Part shown: positions 24,955-33,870 of the stretch, in pieces
Layout of the letters: every line of letters starts with the position of its first letter
How positions within the stretch are numbered: the first letter of the stretch is position 1
Assembly (NCBI RefSeq): GCF_030656115.1
Contig: NZ_JAUSOO010000121.1
Location: 19,587-83,586, forward strand
Reading direction: 5' to 3'
Source of the DNA: Hydrogenophaga sp.
GTDB lineage: Bacteria > Pseudomonadota > Gammaproteobacteria > Burkholderiales > Burkholderiaceae_C
DNA: 64,000 nt
Notes under the pieces: model-generated
Seen by the model: the letters and a program-made list of their open reading frames with translations, nothing else
What the model was told of the DNA's origin: nothing
Database searches by the model: none
Program-made: the position numbers and the translations under genes

Positions 24955-25875
24955 ATGACCGCAGACCAACTCATCATCTTCCTCTCCGGCATCGTCGGTG
25001 GCGCGTTGCGCGTGGGCGTGCCCTTCCTGTTCGTGAGCCTGGGCGAGTGCCTGACCGAAAAGTCGGGCCGCATCAACCTCGGCCTCGAAGGCGTGCTCGT
25101 GCTCTCGGCCATGACGGCTTTCGGCGCGTCGTACCTCAGCGGTTCGCCCTGGGTCGGCGTGCTGGCCGGCGCGGTGGCCGGTGCGCTGCTGGCCACGCTG
25201 CACGGTCTGCTGTGCTCGCTGCCGCGCGTCAACGATGTGGCCACCGGCATCGCGCTCATGCTGCTGGGCATGGGCCTGGCGTTCTACCTCGGCAAGCCGC
25301 TGATCCAGCCGCAGGCGCCGCAACTGCCCGCGCTGTCGCTGGGCGGCTGGAGCGACTCGCCCGCCGTGCGCTCGGCGCTGGAGGTCAACGCGCTGCTGCC
25401 GCTCGGGCTGCTCATGGCGGTTCTGTTGTGGTGGGCGTTCGCCAACACGCGCCTCGGTCTGCTGGTGCGCCTGGCCGGCGATTCGGCCAACGCCACGCGC
25501 GCGCTGGGCTATTCGGTCTCGGGCATCCGCATCGCCGCCACCGCGGCGGGTGGTTTCATCGCCGGCCTGGGCGGCGCTTCGCTCACGCTGTTCTACCCCG
25601 GCAGCTGGAACGAAGGCATCTCCAGCGGCCAGGGTCTGATCGCCGTGGCGCTGGTGATCTTCGCGCGCTGGAGCCCCCTGCGCTGCGTCGGCGCGGCCCT
25701 GCTGTTCGGCGGCGCGGGCGCCATCGGCCCGGCGCTGCAGTCGGTCGGCATCGGCTGGGGTTACCACCTGTTCAACATCGTGCCCTATGTGCTCACGCTG
25801 CTGATCCTGGTGATCACCTGCCGCCCCGGCGTGGTCGTGCCGGGCAGTCCGGGCGAACTTTCATCAACACGCTAG
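24955..25875 (+). CDS. ABC transporter permease, nucleoside/BMP type (second)
   Basis: The 306-residue membrane protein (start after GGAGG) follows the pattern of the second BMP-type permease (YufQ/NupQ type): FLFVSLGECLTEKSGRINLG, LEGVLVLSAMTAFGASY, VNDVATGIALMLLGMGLAFY and LAGDSANATRALGYSVSGIR. It ends only 10 bases before the formamidase gene, so the hydrolases are co-transcribed with the transporter. Confidence 0.9.
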   Translation: MTADQLIIFLSGIVGGALRVGVPFLFVSLGECLTEKSGRINLGLEGVLVLSAMTAFGASYLSGSPWVGVLAGAVAGALLATLHGLLCSLPRVNDVATGIALMLLGMGLAFYLGKPLIQPQAPQLPALSLGGWSDSPAVRSALEVNALLPLGLLMAVLLWWAFANTRLGLLVRLAGDSANATRALGYSVSGIRIAATAAGGFIAGLGGASLTLFYPGSWNEGISSGQGLIAVALVIFARWSPLRCVGAALLFGGAGAIGPALQSVGIGWGYHLFNIVPYVLTLLILVITCRPGVVVPGSPGELSSTR

Positions 25876-25885
25876 GAGCAAGAAC

Positions 25886-26929
25886 ATGAGCGGACTCGGC
25901 GGACTCAACAAATCGAAGCACGGCGTGGTCGTGGGCCTGGTGCAGCTGCAGTTGCCGGTGGTGGACACGCCGGCGCAGCTCGCGGCACAGACGCAGCGCA
26001 TTTGCGACCTGGTGGGCAAGGCGCGGCGCAACCAGGGCACGATGGACCTGGTGGTGTTCCCCGAGTACGCGCTGCACGGCCTCTCCATGAGCACGGCGCC
26101 CGAGCTCATGGTTTCGCTCGACGGCCCGGAGGTGGCGGCCTTCCGGCAGGCCTGTGTGGACCACCACATCTGGGGCTGCTTTTCCATCATGGAGACCAAC
26201 CCCGGCGGTTGCCCGTACAACAGCGGCCTCATCATCGACGACACCGGTGCCATCCGGCTCTACTACCGCAAGTTGCACCCCTGGGTGCCGGTGGAACCCT
26301 GGGAACCCGGCAACCTCGGCGTGCCGGTGTGCGACGGCCCGAACGGCAGCAAACTCTCGCTCATCATCTGCCACGACGGCATGTTCCCCGAGATGGCGCG
26401 CGAGGCGGCGTACAAAGGCGCGGAAATCATCCTGCGCACCGCCGGCTACACCGCGCCCATCCGCCACGCCTGGAAGATCACCAACCAGGCCAACGCCTTC
26501 CAGAACCTGGCCATCACCGCCAGCGTCTGCCTGTGCGGCAGCGACGGCACGTTCGACTCCATGGGCGAGGGCATGTTCTGCAGCTTCGACGGCACCGTGA
26601 TCGCCGAGGGCGGCGGGCGGGTGGACGAAATCATCACCGCCGAACTCCGGCCCGATCTGGTGCGCGAGGCGCGCCAGGGCTGGGGCGTGGAAAACAACAT
26701 TTACCAGCTCTACCACCGGGGCTATGTGGCGGTGAAGGGCGGCGCGCAGGACTGCCCCTACACCTACATGCACGACATGGCCGCCGGCACCTACCGGCTG
26801 CCCTGGCAGGTGGACGTGACCGACGGCACGCCCTGCGGGTTCGATGCACCCACACGCTCGTACAAAGGCCCGGAGACGCACCCGCTGATGCCGGATTCGG
26901 CGGTGATCACCCTGAAGAAAGCCGCTTGA
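25886..26929 (+). CDS. amiF: formamidase, AmiF type (nitrilase superfamily)
   Basis: The 347-residue enzyme hydrolyses formamide to formate and ammonia. The nitrilase triad is seen at E60 ([10 protein letters not shown]), K129 (YYRKLHPW) and C162 ([14 protein letters not shown]). The spacing between K and C is the same as in Helicobacter AmiF (33 residues), and the AmiF-specific [10 protein letters not shown] follows the lysine. Length and C-terminal extension also fit AmiF rather than the related aliphatic amidase AmiE, though AmiE is close. The gene sits between the permease genes and biuret hydrolase within one transporter operon. It may use another small amide formed in this pathway. Confidence 0.87.
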   Translation: MSGLGGLNKSKHGVVVGLVQLQLPVVDTPAQLAAQTQRICDLVGKARRNQGTMDLVVFPEYALHGLSMSTAPELMVSLDGPEVAAFRQACVDHHIWGCFSIMETNPGGCPYNSGLIIDDTGAIRLYYRKLHPWVPVEPWEPGNLGVPVCDGPNGSKLSLIICHDGMFPEMAREAAYKGAEIILRTAGYTAPIRHAWKITNQANAFQNLAITASVCLCGSDGTFDSMGEGMFCSFDGTVIAEGGGRVDEIITAELRPDLVREARQGWGVENNIYQLYHRGYVAVKGGAQDCPYTYMHDMAAGTYRLPWQVDVTDGTPCGFDAPTRSYKGPETHPLMPDSAVITLKKAA

Positions 26930-26933
26930 CGCC

Positions 26934-27623
26934 ATGGAACGCTTCATCGACGCCCACCCCTACGCCTGGCCCTACAACGGCGACCTGCGGCCCGAGAACA
27001 CCGCGCTGATCGTGATCGACATGCAGACCGACTTCTGCGGCATCGGCGGTTACGTGGACCAGATGGGTTACGACATCTCGCTCACGCGAGCGCCCATCGC
27101 GCCACTGCAAACGCTGATGGCTGCGATGCGCAGCGCCGGCTACACGGTCATGCACACCCGCGAAGGCCACCGGCCCGACCTCTCGGACCTGCCAGCCAAC
27201 AAGCGCTGGCGCTCGCGCCAGATCGGCACCGGCGGCGTGGGCATTGGCGACGACGGGCCCTGCGGGCGCATCCTGGTGCGCGGCGAACCGGGCTGGGAGC
27301 TGATCCCCGAACTCGCGCCGCTGCCGGGCGAGGTGGTGATCGACAAGCCGGGCAAGGGCTCGTTCTACGCCACCGACCTGGAGCTGCTGCTGCGCACGCG
27401 TGGCATCAGCAACCTGCTGCTCGCGGGCATCACCACCGACGTGTGCGTGCACACCACCATGCGCGACGCCAACGACCGCGGCTTCGAATGCCTGCTGCTG
27501 TCGGACTGCACCGCCGCCACCGACCGGGGCAACCACGAGGCCGCGCTGAAGATGATCACCATGCAGGGCGGCGTGTTCGGCGCGCACGCCCTTTCAACCG
27601 CTGTTCTGGACGCATTGACATGA
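26934..27623 (+). CDS. biuH: biuret amidohydrolase (isochorismatase-like cysteine hydrolase)
   Basis: The 229-residue enzyme converts biuret to allophanate and ammonia. The triad is D29 (VIDMQTDF), K138 ([10 protein letters not shown]) and C171 (TTDVCVHTT). The N-terminal segment [20 protein letters not shown] and the segment [23 protein letters not shown] (75-91) are hallmarks remembered from rhizobial and Herbaspirillum BiuH. ITTDVC and the QGGVFG end fit as well. It starts 4 bases after the formamidase stop and overlaps the ATPase start as ATGA. AtzF in the same cluster disposes of the allophanate. Confidence 0.92.
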   Translation: MERFIDAHPYAWPYNGDLRPENTALIVIDMQTDFCGIGGYVDQMGYDISLTRAPIAPLQTLMAAMRSAGYTVMHTREGHRPDLSDLPANKRWRSRQIGTGGVGIGDDGPCGRILVRGEPGWELIPELAPLPGEVVIDKPGKGSFYATDLELLLRTRGISNLLLAGITTDVCVHTTMRDANDRGFECLLLSDCTAATDRGNHEAALKMITMQGGVFGAHALSTAVLDALT

Positions 27624-29182
27624 ACGACAACGCTCCCATCGGCGGCCTGCCGCCCGGCACCGGCGCACTGGCGCTGGACACCTACGACATGGGCATGCGC
27701 TTTGGCAGCTTCCACGCGCTGCAGGGCGTGAGCATGAAGGTCGCGCCGGGCACGGTGCACGCCCTGCTGGGCGAAAACGGCGCCGGCAAGAGCACGCTGG
27801 TGAAGTGCGTGGCCGGCTTCCAGCGGCCCACCTCGGGCAGCATCCTGATCGACGGGCGCGAACAGGCCATTCCCAACCCGGTGGTCGCGCGCACCCTGGG
27901 CATCGGCATGGTCTACCAGCACTTCACGCTGGCGCCGGGCATGACGGTGGCCGAGAACCTGCTGCTTGCTGGGGGCCAGACACCGTCGGTGATTCACTGG
28001 AAGCAGCAGCGTGCGGGGCTGGCCCAGTTTCTGAAAACCACGCCCTTCCAGCTCGACCTGGACGCGCGCCCGCAGGAACTGGCCGCCGGCGAAAAGCAGA
28101 AGCTGGAGCTGCTCAAGCAGCTCTACCTGAAACCCCGCCTGCTGATCCTGGACGAACCCACCTCGGTGCTCACACCGCAGGAGGCCGACGAGGTGCTGGG
28201 CCATGTGCGCGAGTTCGCGCGCAGCGGCCAGTGCACGGTGCTGATCATCACGCACAAGTTCCGCGAGGTGATGGCCTACGCCGACGACGTGACGGTGTTG
28301 CGCCGTGGCCAGGCGGTGCACCACTGCGCCGTGGCCGGCACCACGCCGGCGCTGCTGGCGCAGGCCATGGTGGGCGGCGCGGCCGAAAGCGCAGACAGTG
28401 TCGAGCCGGCGGCCCGAACCGACGCCCCGGCCCGCGGCGCGGAGTCGCTCGCGGTCCAGGGCCTGCAGGTGATGGGCGACCGCGGCACGCTGGCCGTGCA
28501 GGACCTGAGCCTGGCCGTGGCCAGCGGCGAGATTCTGGGCGTGGCCGGCGTGTCGGGCAACGGCCAGCGCGAGCTGGTGGAGGCGCTGGTGGGCCAGCGT
28601 CCCCGCGCCGCCGGCACGGTGACGGTGCAGGGCCAGCCCTACGCCGCGCGGCGCGAGGAGAACCACCGCCTGAAGGTGCGCAGCCTGCCCGAAGAACCGC
28701 TGCGCAACGCCTGCGTGGGCGACCTGTCGGTGGCCGAAAACATGGCCTTGCGCGACTTCGACCGCGCGCCGCTGTGCAGCGGGGGCCGCCTGCGCTTCGG
28801 CCAGTGGCGCAGCCGCGCACGCGAATGGATCGCCGGCTACGGCATCAAGACCCAGGGCGAGGACGCTCCCATCCGCAGCCTCTCGGGCGGCAACGTGCAG
28901 CGCGCGGTGCTGGCGCGCGAGCTGCACGGCGACATCAACGTGCTGATCGCGGCCAACCCGGTGTTCGGCCTGGACTTCGCGGCGGTCAGGGAAATCCACA
29001 CCCGGCTGCGCGGCGTGCGCGACCGGGGCGGCGCGGTGCTGCTGATCAGCGAGGACCTGGACGAACTGCTGGAGCTGGCCGACCGCATCGTGGTGATGAG
29101 CGAGGGTCGCATCGTGTTCGAGACGCCCGGCCCCGGGGCCAACCGACAGACCCTGGGGGCCCACATGGGCGGCGGCCATTGA
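27620..29182 (+). CDS. ABC transporter ATPase with two nucleotide-binding domains, BMP/nucleoside type
   Basis: The 520-residue protein powers the BMP-type importer. The first domain has Walker [10 protein letters not shown], signature [15 protein letters not shown] and Walker [14 protein letters not shown]. The second has a degenerate P-loop GVSGNGQRE, signature [14 protein letters not shown] and an altered Walker [13 protein letters not shown]. This asymmetry is normal for sugar/nucleoside-type double ATPases. The start overlaps the biuret hydrolase stop. The ATPase is thus separated from its permeases by formamidase and biuret hydrolase. Confidence 0.92.
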   Translation: MNDNAPIGGLPPGTGALALDTYDMGMRFGSFHALQGVSMKVAPGTVHALLGENGAGKSTLVKCVAGFQRPTSGSILIDGREQAIPNPVVARTLGIGMVYQHFTLAPGMTVAENLLLAGGQTPSVIHWKQQRAGLAQFLKTTPFQLDLDARPQELAAGEKQKLELLKQLYLKPRLLILDEPTSVLTPQEADEVLGHVREFARSGQCTVLIITHKFREVMAYADDVTVLRRGQAVHHCAVAGTTPALLAQAMVGGAAESADSVEPAARTDAPARGAESLAVQGLQVMGDRGTLAVQDLSLAVASGEILGVAGVSGNGQRELVEALVGQRPRAAGTVTVQGQPYAARREENHRLKVRSLPEEPLRNACVGDLSVAENMALRDFDRAPLCSGGRLRFGQWRSRAREWIAGYGIKTQGEDAPIRSLSGGNVQRAVLARELHGDINVLIAANPVFGLDFAAVREIHTRLRGVRDRGGAVLLISEDLDELLELADRIVVMSEGRIVFETPGPGANRQTLGAHMGGGH

Positions 29183-29232
29183 CGCAGCGCCGGCCGCCCC
29201 ACAACCGATCAACCGACCCACACCCACAACCC

Positions 29233-29913
29233 ATGCACATAGACGCCCAACCCTTCCCCTACACATGCGATCTGGCGCACACCGCCCTGGTCATCATCGA
29301 CATGCAGCGCGACTTCATCGAGCCCGGGGGCTTTGGGGAAACCCTGGGCAACGATGTGGCGCTGCTCGAAGCCATCGTGCCCGCCTGCCAGGCCGTGCTG
29401 CAGGCCTGGCGAAACGCTGGCGGGCTGGTGGTGCACACGCGCGAGGCGCATGCGGCCGATCTGTCCGACTGCCCGCCGTCCAAGCGCTTGCGCGGCAACC
29501 CCTCGCTGCGCATCGGCGACATGGGGCCCATGGGGCGCATTCTGGTGGCGGGCGAGCCGGGCAACCAGATCGTGCCTGCGCTCGCCCCCGTGCCGGGCGA
29601 GTGGGTGATCGACAAACCCGGCAAAGGCGCGTTCTACGCCACCGGTCTGCACGAAAAGCTGCAGCAAGCCGGGATCAGCCACCTGCTGTTCATGGGCGTG
29701 ACCACCGAGGTGTGCGTGCAGACGAGCATGCGGGAAGCCAACGACCGGGGCTACGACTGCCTGTTGCTGGAGGACTGCACCGAGAGCTACTTCCCGCATT
29801 TCAAGACCGCTGCGGTCGACATGCTCCGGGCCCAGGGAGGCATCATCGGCTGGACGGGGTGGGGTGCTTCTGTGGTGGCCGCACTTCAGGCCCACGACAA
29901 GCAAAACTGCTAA
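29233..29913 (+). CDS. isochorismatase-like cysteine hydrolase, candidate triuret hydrolase (TrtA-like)
   Basis: The 226-residue protein is a paralogue of the biuret hydrolase with the triad D23 (IIDMQRDF), K128 ([10 protein letters not shown]) and C161 (TTEVCVQTS). It shares [19 protein letters not shown] and [15 protein letters not shown] segments with the BiuH group but lacks the BiuH N-terminal [11 protein letters not shown]. Its last part differs ([19 protein letters not shown]). Relatives include ureidoacrylate/biuret-type hydrolases and the described triuret hydrolase TrtA. Given AtzEG, AtzH and AtzF in the same cluster, conversion of triuret to 1-carboxybiuret is the best-fitting role, but substrate is inference. 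Confidence 0.72.
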   Translation: MHIDAQPFPYTCDLAHTALVIIDMQRDFIEPGGFGETLGNDVALLEAIVPACQAVLQAWRNAGGLVVHTREAHAADLSDCPPSKRLRGNPSLRIGDMGPMGRILVAGEPGNQIVPALAPVPGEWVIDKPGKGAFYATGLHEKLQQAGISHLLFMGVTTEVCVQTSMREANDRGYDCLLLEDCTESYFPHFKTAAVDMLRAQGGIIGWTGWGASVVAALQAHDKQNC

Positions 29914-29922
29914 AGTTTCCAC

Positions 29923-30648
29923 GTGCTCAATACCCATACCCGCATCAAATCCGTCAAGTCCTCGCCATCGCAGCCCTCACGTGCTGAGGAGGTCTACACG
30001 CAGCTCAAGAAAGACATCGCCGACTTCCGGTTGGTGCCCGGGGACCGTTTCAGCGAGCACGACATCTGCAACCGCCTGGCGGTCTCTCGCACCCCGGTGC
30101 GGCAGGCGCTTTTTCGCCTGCAGCAGGAGGGGCTGGTCGAGGTGATGTTCCGCAGCGGCTGGCGCGTGCTGCCGTTTGACTTCGACAAATTTGACCAGCT
30201 CTACGATCTGCGCATGGTGCTGGAAACCACCGCGGCGCAGCGCCTGTGTCTGCAGGCGGCGGCCGATGCGTCGCCCCTGCTCGATGGGCTGAAGGAACGC
30301 TGGCTGGTGACGGCGGGCGAGCGCAGCAGCGACGCCACCGAGGTGGCCGCCTGGGACGAAGCGTTTCACGAAACGCTGGTGGAGGCCGCCGGCAATGCCG
30401 AGATGGCGCGCGTGCACCACGAGGTGACCGAACGCATCCGCATCATCCGCCGGCTCGATTTTTTGAAGCAGATGCGCATCGACGCCACCTACGATGAGCA
30501 CGCCAAGATCCTGCGCGCCATCATCGCGCGCAAGGCCGACCGCGCAGAACTGCTGCTGCGCTCACACATCCAGTCGAGCCAGGTCGAGGTGCGAAAGATC
30601 ACGCTGCACCAGGTCTTTCTCGCGCAGCAGGTGGCGCCAGCGGCCTGA
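29923..30648 (+). CDS. GntR-family regulator, FCD subfamily, of the biuret cluster
   Basis: The 241-residue protein starts at GTG 29923. The winged helix lies at about residues 20-85: VYTQLKKDIADFRLVPGDRF, SEHDICNRLAVSRTPVRQAL, FRLQQEGLVEV. The C-terminal FCD domain has LRMVLETTAAQRL and FHETLVEAAGN. It is the last gene of the cluster, 9 bases after the second cysteine hydrolase. The CTTGTATCCAAG palindrome before atzF is a probable target, which would make this a local repressor induced by a ureide. Confidence 0.88.
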   Translation: MLNTHTRIKSVKSSPSQPSRAEEVYTQLKKDIADFRLVPGDRFSEHDICNRLAVSRTPVRQALFRLQQEGLVEVMFRSGWRVLPFDFDKFDQLYDLRMVLETTAAQRLCLQAAADASPLLDGLKERWLVTAGERSSDATEVAAWDEAFHETLVEAAGNAEMARVHHEVTERIRIIRRLDFLKQMRIDATYDEHAKILRAIIARKADRAELLLRSHIQSSQVEVRKITLHQVFLAQQVAPAA

Positions 30649-30683
30649 GCAACAACGTGCCGGCCGGGCCGCACGTTGTTGCT
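30648..30683. terminator. strong hairpin between convergent operons
   Basis: A perfect 13-base stem AGCAACAACGTGC / GCACGTTGTTGCT with a GC-rich 10-base loop begins inside the GntR stop codon. It lies between the biuret cluster and the convergent flavin monooxygenase gene. There is no U-tract, but stem strength and position make it a likely shared terminator. Confidence 0.7.
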
Positions 30684-30699
30684 GTGGGGGCGCTCAGCC

Positions 30700-31890
30700 T
30701 CAGAGGCTCGCCGTGTTGGCGTCGTAGCGGTAGAGCCAGTCGTAGCGCTCAAAGATGGGCGCGGCGCTCCACTCCTGGCCCAGGTACCGCTCGGCCGACA
30801 CCTCGGTGGCCAGCTCGCGGCTGTGAAAGCGCTCGGTGTTGGCGGTCGCGCCGCGCACCATGCGGCTGGTTCGATCGATGCGCGCGGACTCGTAGCGCTG
30901 CAACGCCGCCGCGGCCTGCTCGGTGGTCTGGCCTTCCAGGCAACGCGCCAGCACCATGCCGTCTTCGATCGAGTGCACCGCGCCCTGGGCCAGAAACGGC
31001 AAGGTGGCGTGGGCGGCGTCTCCCAGCAGGGTGATGCGTCCCTGGGTCCAGGCCGGAATCGGGTCGCGCTGCATCAGGGCCCACTTGATCAGGCTCGGAC
31101 TCTGGCGGATCAGCATCTGAACCTCCGGGTGCCAGCCCGCGAAATCGGCCAGGCATTCCTCGGTGGTGCCCAGCTCCGAACCCGTGGCGGCGGTCCAGGT
31201 CTTGCCCTCGATGGTGGCGACGAAGTTCATGATCGTTGCGTGGTGCAGCGGATACGTCACCGCGTGTCCACCGGGCCCGATCCAGGTGGTGCCGACGGAA
31301 CCCCGCATGTGCTCGGGCAGGTTCTCCATGGGAATGAGGCCGCGCCAGGCCACCATGCCCGAGAACCCGGGGTCTGTGGGCCCCCACAAGGTGTTGCGCA
31401 CCACCGAGCGCACGCCGTCCGCGCCGATCAACACGTCTCCCGCCACGCGCCGGCCGTCGCGCAACACCAGCGTGACGCCCGCTGCGCTCTGTTCACAGCC
31501 CGCCGCCCCGCTGCTCAGGTGAATGGCGTCGGGTTTGAGGGCGCGCACGCGATCGGCCAGGGTCTGGTGCAGATCGGGCCGGTACACCGTCAGGTACGGA
31601 TAGCCGTACTTTTCAATGACCGACTTGCCCAGCGTGAACATGGGCCAGGGTTTGCCGCTGTTCCACAGGCGAAATTCTTTGCGCTCCGGGTCGCAGGAGA
31701 GGCTTTTCAAGGTCTGAAAAACCCCCAGCGCGTCGAGCACCTTGTTGCCGTTGGGGCTGATCTGGATACCGGCCCCCACCTCCTTGAGCTCGGACGCCTG
31801 CTCGTAGACCTCGACGTCCACGCCGCGCTGCAGCAGCGCGGCCGCCGCGGCCAACCCACCAATGCCACCACCTGCAATCAATACCTTCAT
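30700..31890 (-). CDS. class A flavoprotein aromatic hydroxylase, probable 3-hydroxybenzoate 6-hydroxylase
   Basis: The 396-residue FAD monooxygenase has the GxGxxG start (IAGGGIGGLAAAAALLQRG), the DG motif (IGADGVRSVVR) and the GD motif (LGDAAHATLPFLAQGA). These are the three marks of the salicylate/3-hydroxybenzoate hydroxylase group. It is the last gene of the minus-strand aromatic operon and directly follows gentisate dioxygenase. An enzyme producing gentisate is therefore expected: 3-hydroxybenzoate 6-hydroxylase fits best. Salicylate 1-hydroxylase or 6-hydroxynicotinate monooxygenase share the same fold and cannot be excluded from sequence alone. Confidence 0.82.
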   Translation of the reverse strand: MKVLIAGGGIGGLAAAAALLQRGVDVEVYEQASELKEVGAGIQISPNGNKVLDALGVFQTLKSLSCDPERKEFRLWNSGKPWPMFTLGKSVIEKYGYPYLTVYRPDLHQTLADRVRALKPDAIHLSSGAAGCEQSAAGVTLVLRDGRRVAGDVLIGADGVRSVVRNTLWGPTDPGFSGMVAWRGLIPMENLPEHMRGSVGTTWIGPGGHAVTYPLHHATIMNFVATIEGKTWTAATGSELGTTEECLADFAGWHPEVQMLIRQSPSLIKWALMQRDPIPAWTQGRITLLGDAAHATLPFLAQGAVHSIEDGMVLARCLEGQTTEQAAAALQRYESARIDRTSRMVRGATANTERFHSRELATEVSAERYLGQEWSAAPIFERYDWLYRYDANTASL

Positions 31891-32003
31891 GTCGTACCTC
31901 TGTGTCTGGGACCCTGGCGGTCCGGCTTACGGAATGGAGCCTTGCGCACCTGGGGGCCCAGAGGGCCAGGGGGCAAGACAGCCTGTTTCAACAGCGTCTG
32001 GGT

Positions 32004-32957
32004 TCAGGGCGCAGACGCGGGCGTGTTCTGTTTGAACAAAAAGTCGAACGCTTGCATGACCGGTTCGTCGCTGACCCGGATCAGGTGCGTGCGCTCCGAC
32101 ACCCGGTGCTGGTGCGTGCGCCAGGCGGGGACGACGAACACATCGCCGCGCTGCCAGTCCAGTGCCTGCCCGTCCACCACGGTGGTGCCGCTGCCTTCAA
32201 TGACGGTGAAGATGGCGTTGGCCGTGCTCTGGTGCACCGGCGTGACGCAACCCGCCGACAGGCGCTGCGCGTGCACCGCCATGGTCTTGAGGGCGGGCGT
32301 GGGCGTGCCCAGCTCCACCTCCTGCTCCGCCATCGCGCCGGTCTGCCGCGGGGCGCTGTCCAGGCGGCGCAGCGAGTCTTCCCAGCGGCAGGCCAGCGGG
32401 CATTCGGCCACGTTGTGGATCTCGGACTCCAGCTGGTCCGGGTGCCGCTCAAAGAACATCGGCTCCAGCAGGTGCACCAGCGGCACGTCCAGCACATCGA
32501 CCCAGAAACACTCGTCGGTGCCCACGCTTTCGTGCGCGTGCCAGTTCCAGCTGGGCGTCAGCAGCACGTCGCCGGGCCGCATCTCCACCCGGGTGCCGTT
32601 CACCGTGGTGTAGCAGCCGTGGCCTTCCAGAATGATGCGCAGCGCGTTGGGCGTGTGGCGGTGTGCGAGGGCGCATTCGCCCGGCCGTATCGACTGGTAG
32701 GCCGCGACCATGGTGCGCGCCGTGGCGTACAGGTTGCCGGCCACCGGGTTGGTCATGGTCAGGTTGCGGCGGTCGGCCATGGCGTGGTCCACCAGGTGCC
32801 CGGCCGCTTCCAGGATCGGCTTGACCTGCGCGTAGCGCCAGAGGTAGGGCAGGAAGTTCTTGCGCGGCTCGGGCCACAGCGACGGCGTCTTGCGGTGCCA
32901 GCCGCCTTCGAGGCTGAGGGCGTCGATCGCGGCGTAGAGGGAATCCAGGTCTTTCAT
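32004..32957 (-). CDS. gentisate 1,2-dioxygenase-like bicupin
   Basis: The 317-residue bicupin would open the ring of gentisate to maleylpyruvate with Fe(II). The N-terminal cupin has the metal-binding run HRHTPNALRIILEG, then GDVLLTPSWNWHAHE. The C-terminal cupin has the degenerate PVHQSTANAIFTVIEGSG. These are typical of gentisate dioxygenases. ATG 32957 follows AGGTGAGG; the longer frame to 33020 overlaps the FAH gene. It is slightly shorter than the usual 340-350 residues. The neighbours (flavin hydroxylase and FAH hydrolase) complete a gentisate branch. 1-hydroxy-2-naphthoate dioxygenase is the main alternative. Confidence 0.85.
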   Translation of the reverse strand: MKDLDSLYAAIDALSLEGGWHRKTPSLWPEPRKNFLPYLWRYAQVKPILEAAGHLVDHAMADRRNLTMTNPVAGNLYATARTMVAAYQSIRPGECALAHRHTPNALRIILEGHGCYTTVNGTRVEMRPGDVLLTPSWNWHAHESVGTDECFWVDVLDVPLVHLLEPMFFERHPDQLESEIHNVAECPLACRWEDSLRRLDSAPRQTGAMAEQEVELGTPTPALKTMAVHAQRLSAGCVTPVHQSTANAIFTVIEGSGTTVVDGQALDWQRGDVFVVPAWRTHQHRVSERTHLIRVSDEPVMQAFDFLFKQNTPASAP

Positions 32958-32961
32958 GGCC

Positions 32962-33855
32962 TCACCTTTGTTTGATGATGTCGGGGGTGTAGGGCTTGTC
33001 GAACACCGACGTGGCGCCACCGCTGCCCTGCACCACGCGCACCGTCATCTCGCCCACGCGGTCGATGGTCATGCGCACCTGGTCGCCGTCGCGGATTTGC
33101 GCCACGCCCGCGGGCGTGCCGGTGGCGATGATGTCGCCGGGGTAGAGCGTCATGACGGCCGACGCCATCTCGACCATGCCCGGAATGTCCAGCACCAGGT
33201 CGCGCGTGTTGGCGTGTTGGCGCAGCTCGCCGTTGACCCACAGCTTCATTTCCAGCTGGGTCGGATCGCCCACCTCGTCGGCGGTCACGACCCACGGACC
33301 GACCGGGCAGAAGCTGTCGTAGGCCTTGCGAAACACGCGCTCTTCGCGGCCGCGCACCACCATGTCCATCAGGCAGGCGTAGCCGAACACATGCGCCTGC
33401 CAGTTCGCGCGCGGGATGTCCCGCCCGCCCTGGCCGATGACGATGCCCAGCTCGGCTTCGTGGTGCACTTCGCGCGTGGGCAGGTGGGGCAGCACCACGG
33501 GTTCGCTGGCGCCCGACAGCGACGAGTTGGGCTTGAGGAAGAAGCCCTGCACGTCGGCGCGGTAGCCGGCCTGCATCTCGCGGCCGTGGTCGTGGTAGTT
33601 CACCGGGTAGGCGATGACCTTGTTCGGCCACGGCACCGGGGTGAGCAGCTTCACCCCGGCCAGGGGAATGCGCGGCAGCGCGGGCAGGGCGGCTTCGATG
33701 ACCGGGCGCAGCGCGTCAAAGCGGGCGATCAGCCGCACCGTGCCCACCGGGGGCCAGGCGGCTGCGTCTTCACCGATGAGCTCGGTGATGTCAACCAGGT
33801 GGGCGTCGTCCACGGCGATGCCGATGCGACCTTCGTTGAAACGGGCAATTTTCAT
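32962..33855 (-). CDS. FAH-family hydrolase, probable fumarylpyruvate/acylpyruvate hydrolase
   Basis: The 297-residue protein has the FAH catalytic domain from about residue 75: VIAYPVNYHDH, GFFLKPNSSLSG, then the metal ligands in HHEAELGIVIG, followed by DSFCPVGPW and GDIIATGTPAGVAQ. It would cut the ring-opened product of gentisate (fumarylpyruvate or maleylpyruvate) to pyruvate plus a dicarboxylate. It lies 4 bases before the gentisate dioxygenase start. No maleylpyruvate isomerase gene is in the window. Confidence 0.87.
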   Translation of the reverse strand: MKIARFNEGRIGIAVDDAHLVDITELIGEDAAAWPPVGTVRLIARFDALRPVIEAALPALPRIPLAGVKLLTPVPWPNKVIAYPVNYHDHGREMQAGYRADVQGFFLKPNSSLSGASEPVVLPHLPTREVHHEAELGIVIGQGGRDIPRANWQAHVFGYACLMDMVVRGREERVFRKAYDSFCPVGPWVVTADEVGDPTQLEMKLWVNGELRQHANTRDLVLDIPGMVEMASAVMTLYPGDIIATGTPAGVAQIRDGDQVRMTIDRVGEMTVRVVQGSGGATSVFDKPYTPDIIKQR

Positions 33856-33870
33856 GGTGCAGACCTTTCT

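Noticed and set aside
27805..29232. upstream part of the open frame preceding the second cysteine hydrolase
   Set aside because: It overlaps the double ATPase gene in another frame with Arg/Gly/Ala-rich nonsense; the hydrolase begins at ATG 29233.
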